From: Allobosea vaviloviae
Lineage (GTDB): Bacteria > Pseudomonadota > Alphaproteobacteria > Rhizobiales > Beijerinckiaceae
DNA: 64,000 nt
Direction of reading: 5' to 3'
NCBI RefSeq assembly: GCF_001298265.1
Contig: NZ_LGSZ01000045.1
Location: 103,109-167,108 of the forward strand
Positions 7,912 to 16,753 of the stretch are shown here, piece after piece; the stretch's first letter is position 1, and each line of letters starts with the position of its first letter. The notes below the pieces were generated by a model. The model worked only from the letters and a program-made list of their open reading frames with translations. It did no database searches and was not told the DNA's origin. The position numbers and the translations under genes were made by a program.

Positions 7912-8832
7912 TCACACTGGCTTGGTGTGCAGTGTGATCTCCTGGCGCCTCATCACCGTGCCGTCGAGCTCGAAGCCGCGCTGCTCCAGCGTGATGTGAG
8001 GCGATGTCGCGTCGCCCTCGATCCGGAACAGGTGCCAGGTCGCCATCTCGCCATGGCCGAGTGGGCCGATCGAGCAGGAGGGCACGCCGACGATCGGCAC
8101 GTCGCGGCCGAAGCCCGGCCGCCAGGCCAGCGAGAATTTGTGATTGTGCCCGTGCAGCACGAGGTCGGCGCCCTTGCGCGCCAGCATCGCTTCGAAAGCC
8201 GCAGCATCGACCAGTTCGCGCGAGCGCCGGGCGCCGCCGACATAAGGCGGATGGTGGATCAGGACGACGCGGATCAGGCCCTCGTCGCGGGCGCGATCGA
8301 GCAATGCTTCCGTGGCGGCCATCTGGCGTGAACCGATGCGCCCGGTTGCCATCAGCGGCATGGTCGGGATACCGCTGTTGAGGCCGATCAGCGCGACATT
8401 GCCCTGCCTGCGATACCAGGGATAGCCGATGCTGCCGTCGTCGCTGGCGACCCAGGGGCCGAGATGGCTCGCGAGCGCCTTCAGCGAGGAGCGGGCATAG
8501 GCGTCGTGATTGCCTGGCACGAAGGAGACCGCCTCGCGCGGGCCGAGCGTGTCGAGGAAGGCGACGGCCGTCTTGAACTCGTTGGGCAGCCCGATATGGG
8601 CGACATCGCCGGTGCAGGCGATATGATCTGGGTGCTGCGCCTGGATATCGGCGACGATCAGCGCCAGGATGTCCATGTCATGGGCGTGCCGGCGCTTGCG
8701 GCGCCAGTTGACGTAGCCCGTCGCGCGCTTGCCGAGCAGCTGATGCAGCGAGAAGCCCACGAGCGGGCCGAGATGCGGGTCGGACAGGTGCGCGAGCTTG
8801 AACACAGCCTCAGCGCTTGCCCTCGCGACCAC
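7912..8832 (-). CDS. Metallophosphoesterase
   Basis: This is a 306-residue calcineurin-like phosphoesterase. All the family metal-binding blocks are present in order: LSDPHLG (D-x-H), CTGDVAH (G-D), VPGNHDAY (G-N-H-D), LIHHPP and LHGHNHK. These hold a two-metal centre that hydrolyses phosphomono- or diesters. Class III cyclic nucleotide phosphodiesterases and UDP-diacylglucosamine hydrolase-like proteins share this layout, so the substrate is open. The start is a GTG at 8832. There is no signal peptide, so it is cytoplasmic. Confidence 0.87.
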   Translation of the reverse strand: MVARASAEAVFKLAHLSDPHLGPLVGFSLHQLLGKRATGYVNWRRKRRHAHDMDILALIVADIQAQHPDHIACTGDVAHIGLPNEFKTAVAFLDTLGPREAVSFVPGNHDAYARSSLKALASHLGPWVASDDGSIGYPWYRRQGNVALIGLNSGIPTMPLMATGRIGSRQMAATEALLDRARDEGLIRVVLIHHPPYVGGARRSRELVDAAAFEAMLARKGADLVLHGHNHKFSLAWRPGFGRDVPIVGVPSCSIGPLGHGEMATWHLFRIEGDATSPHITLEQRGFELDGTVMRRQEITLHTKPV

Positions 8833-9136
8833 CGGCCGTCAAGCGCGCAGATGCATCGAACCCGATGCCTGCGCGCGACGGTCGATCAGTTGGCCGCGCC
8901 GGTCAGTTCGGAGACGACGCGCGAATCGGTCAGAGTCAGGGCAGGCTGCCAGTCGAAGGCAGGCTTGGCCCGCAGGCGAGCGATGATGAAAGAGAGCAGC
9001 ATGACGGAAATCCCCAGCGATGAGGCGGTGATATCTGCCTGCTTTGCGGCGCGTTTGTGACGTAGCGGAACCCGGAACGGGTGTCCGACATGCGTCATTT
9101 GCATAGACAAATCAGTAACCATCGGGAGGTGCCGTC
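8833..9136. other. Intergenic region between divergent genes
   Basis: This 304-base gap separates the leftward metallophosphoesterase from the rightward NUDIX gene and must hold both promoters. I see no clear sigma-70 boxes. A short leftward frame (8886-9002) is listed separately as a weak gene candidate. The NUDIX gene has a plausible RBS, GGGAGGTG, near 9123-9130. Confidence 0.4.
8886..9002 (-). CDS. Possible small protein, faintly DUF1127-like
   Basis: This 38-codon frame starts at an ATG and begins MLLSFIIARLRA, followed by a polar tail with LTLTDSRVVSEL. The pattern of a short hydrophobic/basic start and a T-D-S-R motif faintly recalls alphaproteobacterial DUF1127 (YjiS-like) proteins, but the arginine-rich middle is missing. 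A longer in-frame start at 9122 exists. It may be chance coding in GC-rich DNA. Confidence 0.22.
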   Translation of the reverse strand: MLLSFIIARLRAKPAFDWQPALTLTDSRVVSELTGAAN

Positions 9137-9649
9137 ATGGCGGGCAGCACAGGCGACAAAGGCGGCAGAGAACCCGAGGCGGGGTTGACGCGGCTCCAGC
9201 GGCTGCAGGTCAGGGTCCTGCACAGCTATTTCCGCTTCGCGCGCGGCATGACGCTGGGGGTGCGCGCCGCCGTGCTGAACGAGGCCGGCGAGGTCTTCCT
9301 GATCCGCCACACCTATACGCCCGGCTGGCAACTGCCGGGCGGTGGCGTCGAGACCGGAGAGACGGTGGGCGAGGCGCTGGCGAAGGAGTTGCGCGAGGAG
9401 GGCTGCATCCGGTTGACGGCTCCGGCGCAACTCTTCGGCATCTATTTCAACCGCAAGATCTCGCGCCGCGATCATGTCGTGCTCTATGTCGTCAGGGATT
9501 TCGTCGTCGACGCGGTCAAGAAGGCCGACATGGAGATCGCGGAAGCGCGCTTCTTTCCGCTCGATGCGCTGCCGCAAGGGCTGACGCCAGCGACGCGGCG
9601 TAGGCTGGCGGAGATCGCCGAAGGTGCCATGTCCGGCACGGACTGGTGA
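9137..9649 (+). CDS. NUDIX hydrolase
   Basis: This is a 170-residue protein. The Nudix box runs from about residue 71: GGGVETGETVGEALAKELREEG. It fits G-x5-E-x7-R-E-x2-E-E-x-G except that the box arginine is lysine. The preceding W-Q-L-P is the usual strand before the box. Such enzymes hydrolyse nucleoside diphosphates linked to another group, and the exact substrate cannot be inferred. A basic, aromatic N-terminus (residues 18-38) precedes the domain. No partner genes are coupled to it. Confidence 0.87.
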   Translation: MAGSTGDKGGREPEAGLTRLQRLQVRVLHSYFRFARGMTLGVRAAVLNEAGEVFLIRHTYTPGWQLPGGGVETGETVGEALAKELREEGCIRLTAPAQLFGIYFNRKISRRDHVVLYVVRDFVVDAVKKADMEIAEARFFPLDALPQGLTPATRRRLAEIAEGAMSGTDW

Positions 9650-9837
9650 GTTCCAAGCGGCGATGGACGATGGCCCATCGCTCTGCTACATCGCCGCGAT
9701 CATGACCAACGGGCACGGCATTTCACTGCTGCGACGACCGGCGCGCTGAACGCGCTTCCGGCAGGCCTGCGCCTTGCGCGGACCCTGCGTTCACATCGTC
9801 CAGCCTTGTTCTGCCCGCCCGCAGGTTTGCCGCCGTC

Positions 9838-10338
9838 ATGACCTCCTTGCCTTTGACAATTCGCCATGAGCTTCCCGTCGATGCGGCCGCGATCGAGCGG
9901 TTACATGAGCGCGCCTTCGGGCCGGGGCGCTTCGCCCGCACCGCGTTCCGTCTGCGCGAGGGCGTACCGCCCGATCCGGCGCTGACTTTCGCGGCGCATG
10001 TCGGGACCTTTCTGGTCGGCTCGATTCGGGTGACGCCGGTCAATGCCGGTGGGCACACCGCGCTGATGCTGGGGCCGCTGACGGTCGATCCCGCTTTCGA
10101 GGGGCGCGGCATCGGGGCCGCCCTGATGAACCGCTCGATCGCGGCGGCGCGCGAGGCCGGGCACGACCTCATCCTGCTGGTGGGGGACGCGCCCTATTAC
10201 GCCCGCTTCGGCTTCAAGGTGATCCCGCCCGGCCAGCTTCTGCTGCCGGGGCCGGCCGATCCGGCGCGGTTTCTCGCGCTGGAACTGGTGGAGGGCGTTC
10301 TGGTGCAGCGGCGCGGGGCTGTCACCGCGATCAGGTGA
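9838..10338 (+). CDS. GNAT family N-acetyltransferase (YhbS-like)
   Basis: This is a 166-residue acetyltransferase. The acetyl-CoA pyrophosphate loop is EGRGIGAALMNR (Q/R-x-x-G-x-G/A pattern) at about residues 89-100. LMLGPLTVDP is the preceding strand and DAPYYARFGF is the conserved end of YhbS-like members. Length is normal. The acceptor is unknown; relatives acetylate small molecules or protein N-termini. It stands alone, and a palindromic repeat begins seven bases after its stop. Confidence 0.85.
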   Translation: MTSLPLTIRHELPVDAAAIERLHERAFGPGRFARTAFRLREGVPPDPALTFAAHVGTFLVGSIRVTPVNAGGHTALMLGPLTVDPAFEGRGIGAALMNRSIAAAREAGHDLILLVGDAPYYARFGFKVIPPGQLLLPGPADPARFLALELVEGVLVQRRGAVTAIR

Positions 10339-10344
10339 CGAGCC

Positions 10345-10477
10345 CTGTCATTCCGGGGCTTCGCGACGCGAAGAACCCGGAACCCACGACTGGACGATAC
10401 CTTCGCCGGCCTCTCCAAACACGCTCGCCCGGTCGTGGGTTCCGGGTTCGCTGCTTTGCAGCGCCCCGGAATGACAG
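10345..10477. repeat. Dispersed palindromic repeat, CATTCCGGGG type
   Basis: The ends are CTGTCATTCCGGGG and CCCCGGAATGACAG, exact complements over 14 bases. Inner arms CCGGAACCCACGAC and GTCGTGGGTTCCGG also pair. It fills the gap between the convergent GNAT gene and the last gene of the MoxR operon. A second copy lies at 15663-15796 inside that operon. Confidence 0.88.
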
Positions 10478-10479
10478 TG

Positions 10480-12579
10480 TCAGGCGGCTGCGTCCGGGCG
10501 CCGGTTGAAGCGCCGGCCGCTTTCGCCGATCCAGCCGGCGACGAGCGCGCCGAAGAGCAGCGCCAGGCCGAGCAGGCCGATGAAGAGCGGCGAGACCTGT
10601 ACGCCGCGCACGATGCCGGAATCGCTGATGCGCAGGCCGATCCAGTCCGCGCCGGCGAACTGGCTGCCGGAGCGCACGGGCACAATGCGTGGCACCGTGA
10701 CGGCCGAGCCGCTCTCCTGACCGATGCGGCGCGAGGAGCCGCCCGTCGCCTCGGCCAGCGCCTGGAGGGCCGCCGGGTTGCTGACGACCTCCATCAACTC
10801 GCGCGGATTCTCAGGGCCAAGGCTGGCGAAGGCGGTGAGGTTGTCGCCGGAGATGCGGTGCAGGCCGAATTCGCTGCTGGCGATGCGCGCGGTGAACAGG
10901 CCGGGGCGGCCGGGTTCGAGCGGCACGGAGCGGGACTGGCCGTCCGGCCCGGTGACGATGACGGGGGCGGGGTTGTCGCCCAGCGTCTGGCGCTCGACCT
11001 CGATGACGCCGCCGCGCGCGACGGCGCGCAGCGCTTCCTCCTCGAGATCGGGCTCCTTCATCAGCCAGTGGCCCAGACGGCGCAGCAGGTCGAGATGGGG
11101 GCCGCCATCGCGGAAACCGCGCGCCCAGAGCCAGGCATGGTCGGTAAGGAAGAGCGCGACGCGGCCCTTCTGCTCGCGGGCGAGCATCAGCAGGGGGCGG
11201 TCGCCGGGGCCGGTCATGACAGGCGAGCCGGTGCGGGCGCGGGCGCCGACCATGCGCAGCCATTCGCCCCAGCGCGGCGGCTCGACCTCGGAGCCGGGCA
11301 GGTCGCGGGTCACCGGGTGGCGCTTACCGGGTTCGCTGACGCGGGCGCGATAGGCCTCGTCGATCACCGAGCCGTCGGGTGTCGCCGGCAGGATCTGGCT
11401 GAGCGGCGTGCGCGAGAGCGATTGCGCGCCGGCATATTCGGGACCTGCCGCGATCAGCAGCGCGCCGCCTTCGCGGACATAGCGGACGATGTTGTCGAAA
11501 TAGACCAGCGGCAGGATCGACTGGTTGGCGTAGCGGTCGAAGATGATCAGGTCGAATTCCTTGATCTTGACCTGGAACAGCTCGCGCGTCGGGAAGGCGA
11601 TCAGGGAGAGCTCATTGATCGGCGTGCCGTCCTGCTTCTCCGGCGGGCGCAGGATGGTGAAATGTACGAGGTCGATATTGGCGTCGGCCTTGAGCAGGTT
11701 GCGCCAGGTGCGCTCGCCCGGATGCGGCTCGCCCGAGACCAGCAGCACGCGGAGCTTGTCTCTAACCCCTTCAATTGTAATCACCGCGCGGTTGTTGGCG
11801 AGCGTCAGTTCGTTGTCGAGCGGGGCGGCCTCGATCTCGATGACATTGGGGCCGCCGCGGTCGATCCGCACCGGCACCGAGACGGTCTGGCCGACCGTGA
11901 CCTCGCGGCGCGCGATGATCTCGCCGTCGCGACGGATGGTCAGCCCGGCGCGGCCGGGCCCGCCCTTCTCCAGCACGCGCAGGCGCACGGTCTGGTCCTT
12001 GCCGACGATGCCGAAGCGCGGTGAATCGACCAGCACGATGCGGCGGTCGATCTCGGCATTGCGGCCCGTGGTCAGGACATGCAGCGGCGCGCGCAGGCCC
12101 AGTGCCTCGGCCGTCGGCGGGGCGTCATGGGCGAGGCCGTCGCTGATGACGATGGCGCCGGCGACGCGCTCGGAGGGGACATCGGCGAGGCTTGCCGCCA
12201 GCGCCTCGAACAGGCGTGTACCGTCGCCGGAGCCCTGCGCGTCACGGACCTCGACGATGCGTGATTCGACATTGGTCAGGCCGCGCAACTGGCGCTCGAC
12301 CTCGGTTTGGGCGGCCTGCGTCTGCGCAGCGCGGTCGGCCAGGCGGTTCGAGCCCGAGCGGTCGACGACGACGGAGACGACGTCCTTGACCGGCTCGCGG
12401 TCCTCGAAGACCAGCGAGGGATCGGCCAGCGTCACGGTCAGCACGGTCAGCGCAAGCGCGCGCAGGATGGCGCTGCGGCCGGCGAGCACGACGCATGCGC
12501 CGGCCGCCAGCGCCGCCAGAACGGCAAGGCCGATCAGCAGCGGCAGCGGGACGAGCGGCGCGAAGGAAAGGCTCCACAT
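10480..12579 (-). CDS. Membrane-anchored glutamine amidotransferase-like / VWA-like protein of the MoxR operon
   Basis: This is a 699-residue protein. Two hydrophobic helices lie near the N-terminus (about residues 9-50) and one at the C-terminus (about 665-685). Between them are a von Willebrand-like domain (DVVSVVVDRSGS, AIVISDGLAHD) and a middle class I amidotransferase-like fold (LRVLLVSGEPHPGER; GGALLIAAGPEYAG). No Cys-His catalytic pair is evident, so an enzymatic role is doubtful. It is the last gene of the MoxR-DUF58-DUF4159 set. Homologous operons are linked to envelope stress or protein assembly (Bat-like), but the precise role is unknown. The start at 12579 avoids 47 residues encoded within the upstream repeat. 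Confidence 0.78.
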   Translation of the reverse strand: MWSLSFAPLVPLPLLIGLAVLAALAAGACVVLAGRSAILRALALTVLTVTLADPSLVFEDREPVKDVVSVVVDRSGSNRLADRAAQTQAAQTEVERQLRGLTNVESRIVEVRDAQGSGDGTRLFEALAASLADVPSERVAGAIVISDGLAHDAPPTAEALGLRAPLHVLTTGRNAEIDRRIVLVDSPRFGIVGKDQTVRLRVLEKGGPGRAGLTIRRDGEIIARREVTVGQTVSVPVRIDRGGPNVIEIEAAPLDNELTLANNRAVITIEGVRDKLRVLLVSGEPHPGERTWRNLLKADANIDLVHFTILRPPEKQDGTPINELSLIAFPTRELFQVKIKEFDLIIFDRYANQSILPLVYFDNIVRYVREGGALLIAAGPEYAGAQSLSRTPLSQILPATPDGSVIDEAYRARVSEPGKRHPVTRDLPGSEVEPPRWGEWLRMVGARARTGSPVMTGPGDRPLLMLAREQKGRVALFLTDHAWLWARGFRDGGPHLDLLRRLGHWLMKEPDLEEEALRAVARGGVIEVERQTLGDNPAPVIVTGPDGQSRSVPLEPGRPGLFTARIASSEFGLHRISGDNLTAFASLGPENPRELMEVVSNPAALQALAEATGGSSRRIGQESGSAVTVPRIVPVRSGSQFAGADWIGLRISDSGIVRGVQVSPLFIGLLGLALLFGALVAGWIGESGRRFNRRPDAAA

Positions 12580-12654
12580 CAGATCGGGTTCCTGTTCCAG
12601 CTCGGCCCGTTGCGCTCCATCAGCCGCGTTAGGACACGGCAGGCACGACGCCAC

Positions 12655-12788
12655 TCCCTCCCCCCGCTTGCGGTGGGGAGGGCTGGGGTGGGGGGCAGTG
12701 CCGCTCGGGGCCGCCGACAAAGGACAGCGCTCAGGCTTTTCGCCCCCCCATCCCTAGCCCTTCCCCACCGCAAGCGGGGGGAAGGGGA
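12655..12788. repeat. Dispersed palindromic repeat, CCGCTTGCGGTGGGG type
   Basis: The left arm contains CCGCTTGCGGTGGGGAGGG and the right arm CCTTCCCCACCGCAAGCGG, which are near-perfect complements about 60 bases apart. It occupies the whole gap between the last two genes of the MoxR operon. Bases 12656-12687 match 63969-64000, inside uvrC, at 31 of 32 positions. It lacks the GTCAT...ATGAC ends of the other repeats. Confidence 0.88.
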
Positions 12789-12811
12789 CAGGTCGCGCCC
12801 TTGCACGGCGT

Positions 12812-15649
12812 TCACTGCCCCAGCCTTTCCAGCAGGGCGGGGACGTGGACCTGGTCGGCCTTGTAGTTGCCGGTGAGCGCGTACATCACGAGGTTGACGC
12901 CGGCCCGCAGCGCCATTTCGCGCTGACGCGGATCGGAGCCCGAGAGCGGCACCAGCGGCTCGCCGCGTCGGTTCACGGCCCAGGCCGAGGCCAGGTCGTT
13001 CGAGGTGATGACGATCGGCGAGACATTGTCGCCGGCGCGGGCCGGGCGACGGCCATCGGCACCGGCGGGGGGAAGGATCTCGACCCAGGTCGTTCCGGTA
13101 TCGTAGCGGCCGGCGAAACCGTCGAGGATGTAGAAGGTCTTGGTCAGGACGTGATCACGCGGCAGCGGCTCCAGCTCGGGAATGTCCAGCGTCTGAAGCA
13201 TGCGGCGCAACTGTTCGCCCTCGGGCGTGGTGCCGCCTCCGGGCCGGGCGCTCATCGCGTCGCGGGTGTCGAAGATCACGAGCCCGCCGCCCTTCATATA
13301 GGCTTCCAGCTTGCGCAGGGTCTCGGCCGTGGGGATCGGCCGGCCGGCGACGATCGGCCAGTACAGCACCGGGAAGAAGGCGAGCTCGTCGCGGTCGGCG
13401 TTGACGCCGACGGCCTCGCCCGGCTCCAGCGCCGTGCGGGCGCCGAGCACGACGTTGAGACCGGCCAAGCCCGCCTTCGACATTTCGTCGACCGCCCTGT
13501 CGCCGGTCACGACATAGGCCAGCCGGGTCACGGCGCCGGCGGCAAAGAGCTCGCGCGGAATCGGAGGGCGCTGGTCGGGGGCGGCGGGCGCCGCCGGAGC
13601 CGGGGGGACCGCCTGCGCGCGTGCCGTCTCGGGGACGAGAGTCGTGCCGCCCAGCGCCAAGGCGAGCAGGATCGCGGCCGGAGCGGCGCGGCGCGCCTGA
13701 CGCGCGATGGAGAGCCTGCCCCCGAGCCACAGCGTCGCCAGCGTATCGGCGACCAGCAGCAGCAGCGCCAGCACCAGCAGTTGCGGGCGGATGTCGAGCG
13801 CGACGGGCTTGTCGACCGGCAGCACGGCGACGCCGAGCGAAGCGAGGTCGATCGCGCGCAGGGTGTCGGTGGGGTTGAGTGCATTCACGGCGAGTGAGCC
13901 GTCGGCGGGACCGTAGATGCCGGGCGGATGGGCCAGCGTGGCGCGGCCGGCGAAGCTGCGCGCGACGGGCTGTGCGGTGGCGGGGGGGCTGCGGAAACTG
14001 CCGCTGCCGTCGAGGACGCGGGTCGGCGACAGGGTTTCCACGCGGGCATCCTCTCCCTGAGGTTCGGCAGGGCCAGTGCCGGCGAGGCCGACGATCTTCC
14101 GGAGCATCTCGACGAACAGCCCCGAGAGCGGCAGGTTCGACCAGGTGGTGTCGGCGGTGACATGCATCATCGCGATCATGCCGTCGCCGCGGCGCTCGCC
14201 GGTGACGACGGGCGTGCCGTCCTCCAGCGCCGCCCAGGTCTTGCGCGACAGATCGGCCTCGGGCTCGGCCAGGATCTGGCGGGAGACGCGCACGTCGTCG
14301 TTGATGGCTGTGCCGAAGAAGGGGCTCTCGCGGGTGAAGGGGGCGAGCTTGCGCGGCGTCTCCCAGGACAGGCCGCCACCGAGCGTGCGGCCGCCTCGGC
14401 GCAGGCGCACCGGCGTCAGGTCGTCCGATGCCGCGGCAAGGCGCGCGCCGGCAAAGCGCAGCAGCACGCCGCCACGCTGGATGAAGGCGTTGATCTTGCC
14501 GACGGTGTCACCGTCGAGCGCGCCGATATCGGCCAGCACCAGCACCGAGAGGTTCTGCGCCAGCAATTCGCCGACGGGGTCGGTCGAGCCCGGGCGTGGC
14601 TCGCGGATCTCGGCGAAGGGCTGGAGCGCGCGCGAGACGTAATAGGTCGGCGAGAGCAGCGGTTGGGCGGTGTCGGTGGTCGCGCCCGAGACGATGCCGA
14701 CGCGGCGGCGCTTGGCGCGGTCGTCGAGCAGGGCGACGGCCGCCGCGCTGCGCTCGCCCACCACCTCCAGCCGCGATACGGAATTGCGAACCTCGATCGG
14801 CAGGGTCAGCCGCGCCGTGGTCTGGAGTTCGGAGCCGTTGAAGACGAAGGGGGCGTCGCCGAGCGGCAGGCCCTTGAGGTCGAGCGCGCGGACCTGGCCG
14901 CTGGCGGCGGCCGCCGGCGTCGGGCGCAGCACCTTGACGGCGAGCGCGCCGGCGAGGTTCTCGGGCGCGGTCAGCGCAAGCTGGTCGATCGGGCCGGCAT
15001 GGATCGAGAGGCGGCCGGCATCGGCCTCCTGCTTCAGCCTGGCGAGGAAGGCTGTGTCGTCCGTGACGGACAGCCCGTCGGCGACCCAGACGATTTCGGC
15101 ATCGGGCGCCGTCCGCAGGAAAGCCTCGATGCGGGGCAGATGGGCGGCGCGGTCGGGCGCATGGGGCTGGAGCGCGAAGGCACGCAGGCGGTCGAGCGCA
15201 GCGCGGGGCTCCGACAGCGTGATCTCGGCGGGGTTCTCGGCTAGGCCAAGGATGGCGACGGGCCGGCCCTCGCGGGCAGCGGCGGCGACGCGCGATTCCG
15301 CGACCAGCAGGCGCTCGGGCCAATCGGTCGCCGCGCCGAAGCCGTTGTCGACGAGCAGCAGCATCGGCCCGCGCAGCGGTCCCGCCTCGCGCGCCGGGTT
15401 CCAGACCGGGCCTGCGACGGCCAGGATCGCGAGCGCGGCGATGATCATACGCAGCGCCAGCAGCCACCACGGCGTGTGCGCCGGCATTTCGCGCTTGGCG
15501 ACGAGGTCGGCCATGATCTTCAGCGGCGGAAAATCAATCCGCCGCGGGCGCGGCGGCGTCACCCGCAAGATCAGCCAGAGCGCCGGCAGCAGAGCCAGCG
15601 CCGCGAGAGCGAGCGGTGCGGAGAAGGCCAGGGGGAGCGAGCTCAGCAT
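12812..15649 (-). CDS. BatA N-terminal / DUF4159 membrane protein
   Basis: This is a 945-residue protein. Residues 10-90 form the BatA/aerotolerance-type N-terminus: two helices around a basic linker with P-P-R-P-R-R-I-D-F-P-P-L. A periplasmic VWA-like domain follows (MLLLVDNGFGAATDWPERL), whose metal-site DxSxS is replaced. Further helices lie near residues 615-670, followed by the C-terminal DUF4159 domain (about 695-935). I prefer the ATG at 15649 to a TTG two codons upstream because GAGGAAG lies about nine bases before it. It sits after the DUF58 gene, separated by a repeat. The biochemical role is unknown; Bat-like complexes act in envelope or metal stress. Confidence 0.85.
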   Translation of the reverse strand: MLSSLPLAFSAPLALAALALLPALWLILRVTPPRPRRIDFPPLKIMADLVAKREMPAHTPWWLLALRMIIAALAILAVAGPVWNPAREAGPLRGPMLLLVDNGFGAATDWPERLLVAESRVAAAAREGRPVAILGLAENPAEITLSEPRAALDRLRAFALQPHAPDRAAHLPRIEAFLRTAPDAEIVWVADGLSVTDDTAFLARLKQEADAGRLSIHAGPIDQLALTAPENLAGALAVKVLRPTPAAAASGQVRALDLKGLPLGDAPFVFNGSELQTTARLTLPIEVRNSVSRLEVVGERSAAAVALLDDRAKRRRVGIVSGATTDTAQPLLSPTYYVSRALQPFAEIREPRPGSTDPVGELLAQNLSVLVLADIGALDGDTVGKINAFIQRGGVLLRFAGARLAAASDDLTPVRLRRGGRTLGGGLSWETPRKLAPFTRESPFFGTAINDDVRVSRQILAEPEADLSRKTWAALEDGTPVVTGERRGDGMIAMMHVTADTTWSNLPLSGLFVEMLRKIVGLAGTGPAEPQGEDARVETLSPTRVLDGSGSFRSPPATAQPVARSFAGRATLAHPPGIYGPADGSLAVNALNPTDTLRAIDLASLGVAVLPVDKPVALDIRPQLLVLALLLLVADTLATLWLGGRLSIARQARRAAPAAILLALALGGTTLVPETARAQAVPPAPAAPAAPDQRPPIPRELFAAGAVTRLAYVVTGDRAVDEMSKAGLAGLNVVLGARTALEPGEAVGVNADRDELAFFPVLYWPIVAGRPIPTAETLRKLEAYMKGGGLVIFDTRDAMSARPGGGTTPEGEQLRRMLQTLDIPELEPLPRDHVLTKTFYILDGFAGRYDTGTTWVEILPPAGADGRRPARAGDNVSPIVITSNDLASAWAVNRRGEPLVPLSGSDPRQREMALRAGVNLVMYALTGNYKADQVHVPALLERLGQ

Positions 15650-15662
15650 CGGCAAGCTTCCT

Positions 15663-15796
15663 CTGTCATTCCGGGACGGCCCGTAGGGACGGACCCGGAA
15701 CCCACGACTGCGCTCAACCTGACAACGATATCATGGCTTCGTCTCACCCGGTCGTGGGTTCCGGGTTCTTCGCTGCGCGAAGCCCCGGAATGACAG
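15663..15796. repeat. Dispersed palindromic repeat, CATTCCGGGG type, operon-internal copy
   Basis: The ends CTGTCATTCCGGG and CCCCGGAATGACAG pair, and inner arms CCGGAACCCACGAC and GTCGTGGGTTCCGG pair, as in the copy at 10345-10477. It lies between the DUF58 gene and the BatA/DUF4159 gene. Its left edge touches the ribosome binding site of the latter. Confidence 0.88.
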
Positions 15797-15824
15797 AACC
15801 TGTTTCCATGCGAAGGCTTCATCC

Positions 15825-16739
15825 TCATCGCCCTGCCCCCCGCGCGGCGGCGACCAGGCTTGCGATGCGCAGAACGCCTTCGCTGGCGGGCCTGTCGGTG
15901 CGGTGGAGCGTCAGGGTCCAGCCGGCCTTGCGGCAGGCCTCGCGAATCGCGTCGCGATGGGCCTCCAGCCGCTGGCGATATTCGACGCCCCAGGAGCCGG
16001 CATCACCGACGCGCAGCGACAGGCCGTCCTCGAGGTCGAAGAGCTCGGCCTGGCCGGTGAAGGGGAAGGTTTCCTCGATCGGATCGGCAATCAGCAGGAC
16101 ATGGCCGCGTGCGCCCGACGAGGCCATCGTGGCGATGCGCTTGGCCAGCGATGCCGCCGGCGAGAGGCCATCGGTGATGATGATCGCATCGGCGAGGCGT
16201 GGCAGAGGGCCGTTTGGCGGCAGGTCGGTATCGGCGCCCTTGGCGTCGGCCAGAATCGCCTGCGCCAGCGTCTCGACGATGCGGCGCGAGGCCAGCGCCC
16301 GGGTCAGGCCGAGATGGCCGACGCGCTCGCCGCCATCGACCAGTGTCTCGGCCAGCGCGAAACCCGCGATCAGGGCGCGATCGACCTTCGATGCCAGGGC
16401 GAGCGAGGAGGAAAAGCCCATCGAGGCCGAGCGGTCGATCCAGAGCCAGATCGCGTGCGAGGCCTCCCATTCGCGTTCGCGGACGAAGAGATGGCCATCG
16501 CGGGCCGAGCGGCGCCAGTCGATGCGCGAGGAGGATTCGCCGGTGACGAGCGGGCGGTACTGCCAGAAGGTCTCGCCGGGGCCGGCACGCCTGCGGCCAT
16601 GGATGCCGTGGACGCTGGCCGAAACGCGGCGGGCTTCGAGGATCAGCCGGGGCAGGCGCGCCGCGAGATCGAGCGAGGCGGTGACGACCGGCTTGACCGG
16701 CTGCCGATCGGAAGCCCCGAGAACGCGCGTGCGCAGCAT
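15825..16739 (-). CDS. DUF58 domain-containing protein
   Basis: This is a 304-residue protein with the DUF58 core: YRPLVTGESSSRIDWRRSARDGHLFVRE-type motif at about residues 61-88 (family pattern G-D-x-x-R-x-I-D-W-x-x-x-A-R). It is followed by a VWA-like domain (IWLWIDRSASMGF carries D-x-S-x-S). It has no membrane helix. DUF58 proteins are regular partners of MoxR ATPases. It starts 14 bases after the moxR stop with a strong GGAGGAG, so it belongs to the same message. Confidence 0.9.
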   Translation of the reverse strand: MLRTRVLGASDRQPVKPVVTASLDLAARLPRLILEARRVSASVHGIHGRRRAGPGETFWQYRPLVTGESSSRIDWRRSARDGHLFVREREWEASHAIWLWIDRSASMGFSSSLALASKVDRALIAGFALAETLVDGGERVGHLGLTRALASRRIVETLAQAILADAKGADTDLPPNGPLPRLADAIIITDGLSPAASLAKRIATMASSGARGHVLLIADPIEETFPFTGQAELFDLEDGLSLRVGDAGSWGVEYRQRLEAHRDAIREACRKAGWTLTLHRTDRPASEGVLRIASLVAAARGAGR

Positions 16740-16753
16740 CAGCCTGGCTCCTC

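Noticed and set aside
9702..9749. Short frame upstream of the GNAT gene as a leader peptide
   Set aside because: Fifteen codons with no run of regulatory amino-acid codons and no terminator hairpin after it; chance is the simpler explanation.
10435..12024. Long plus-strand open frame opposite the amidotransferase-like gene
   Set aside because: Composition is that of an antisense shadow and it starts inside the palindromic repeat; the minus-strand frame has clear domains and membrane segments.
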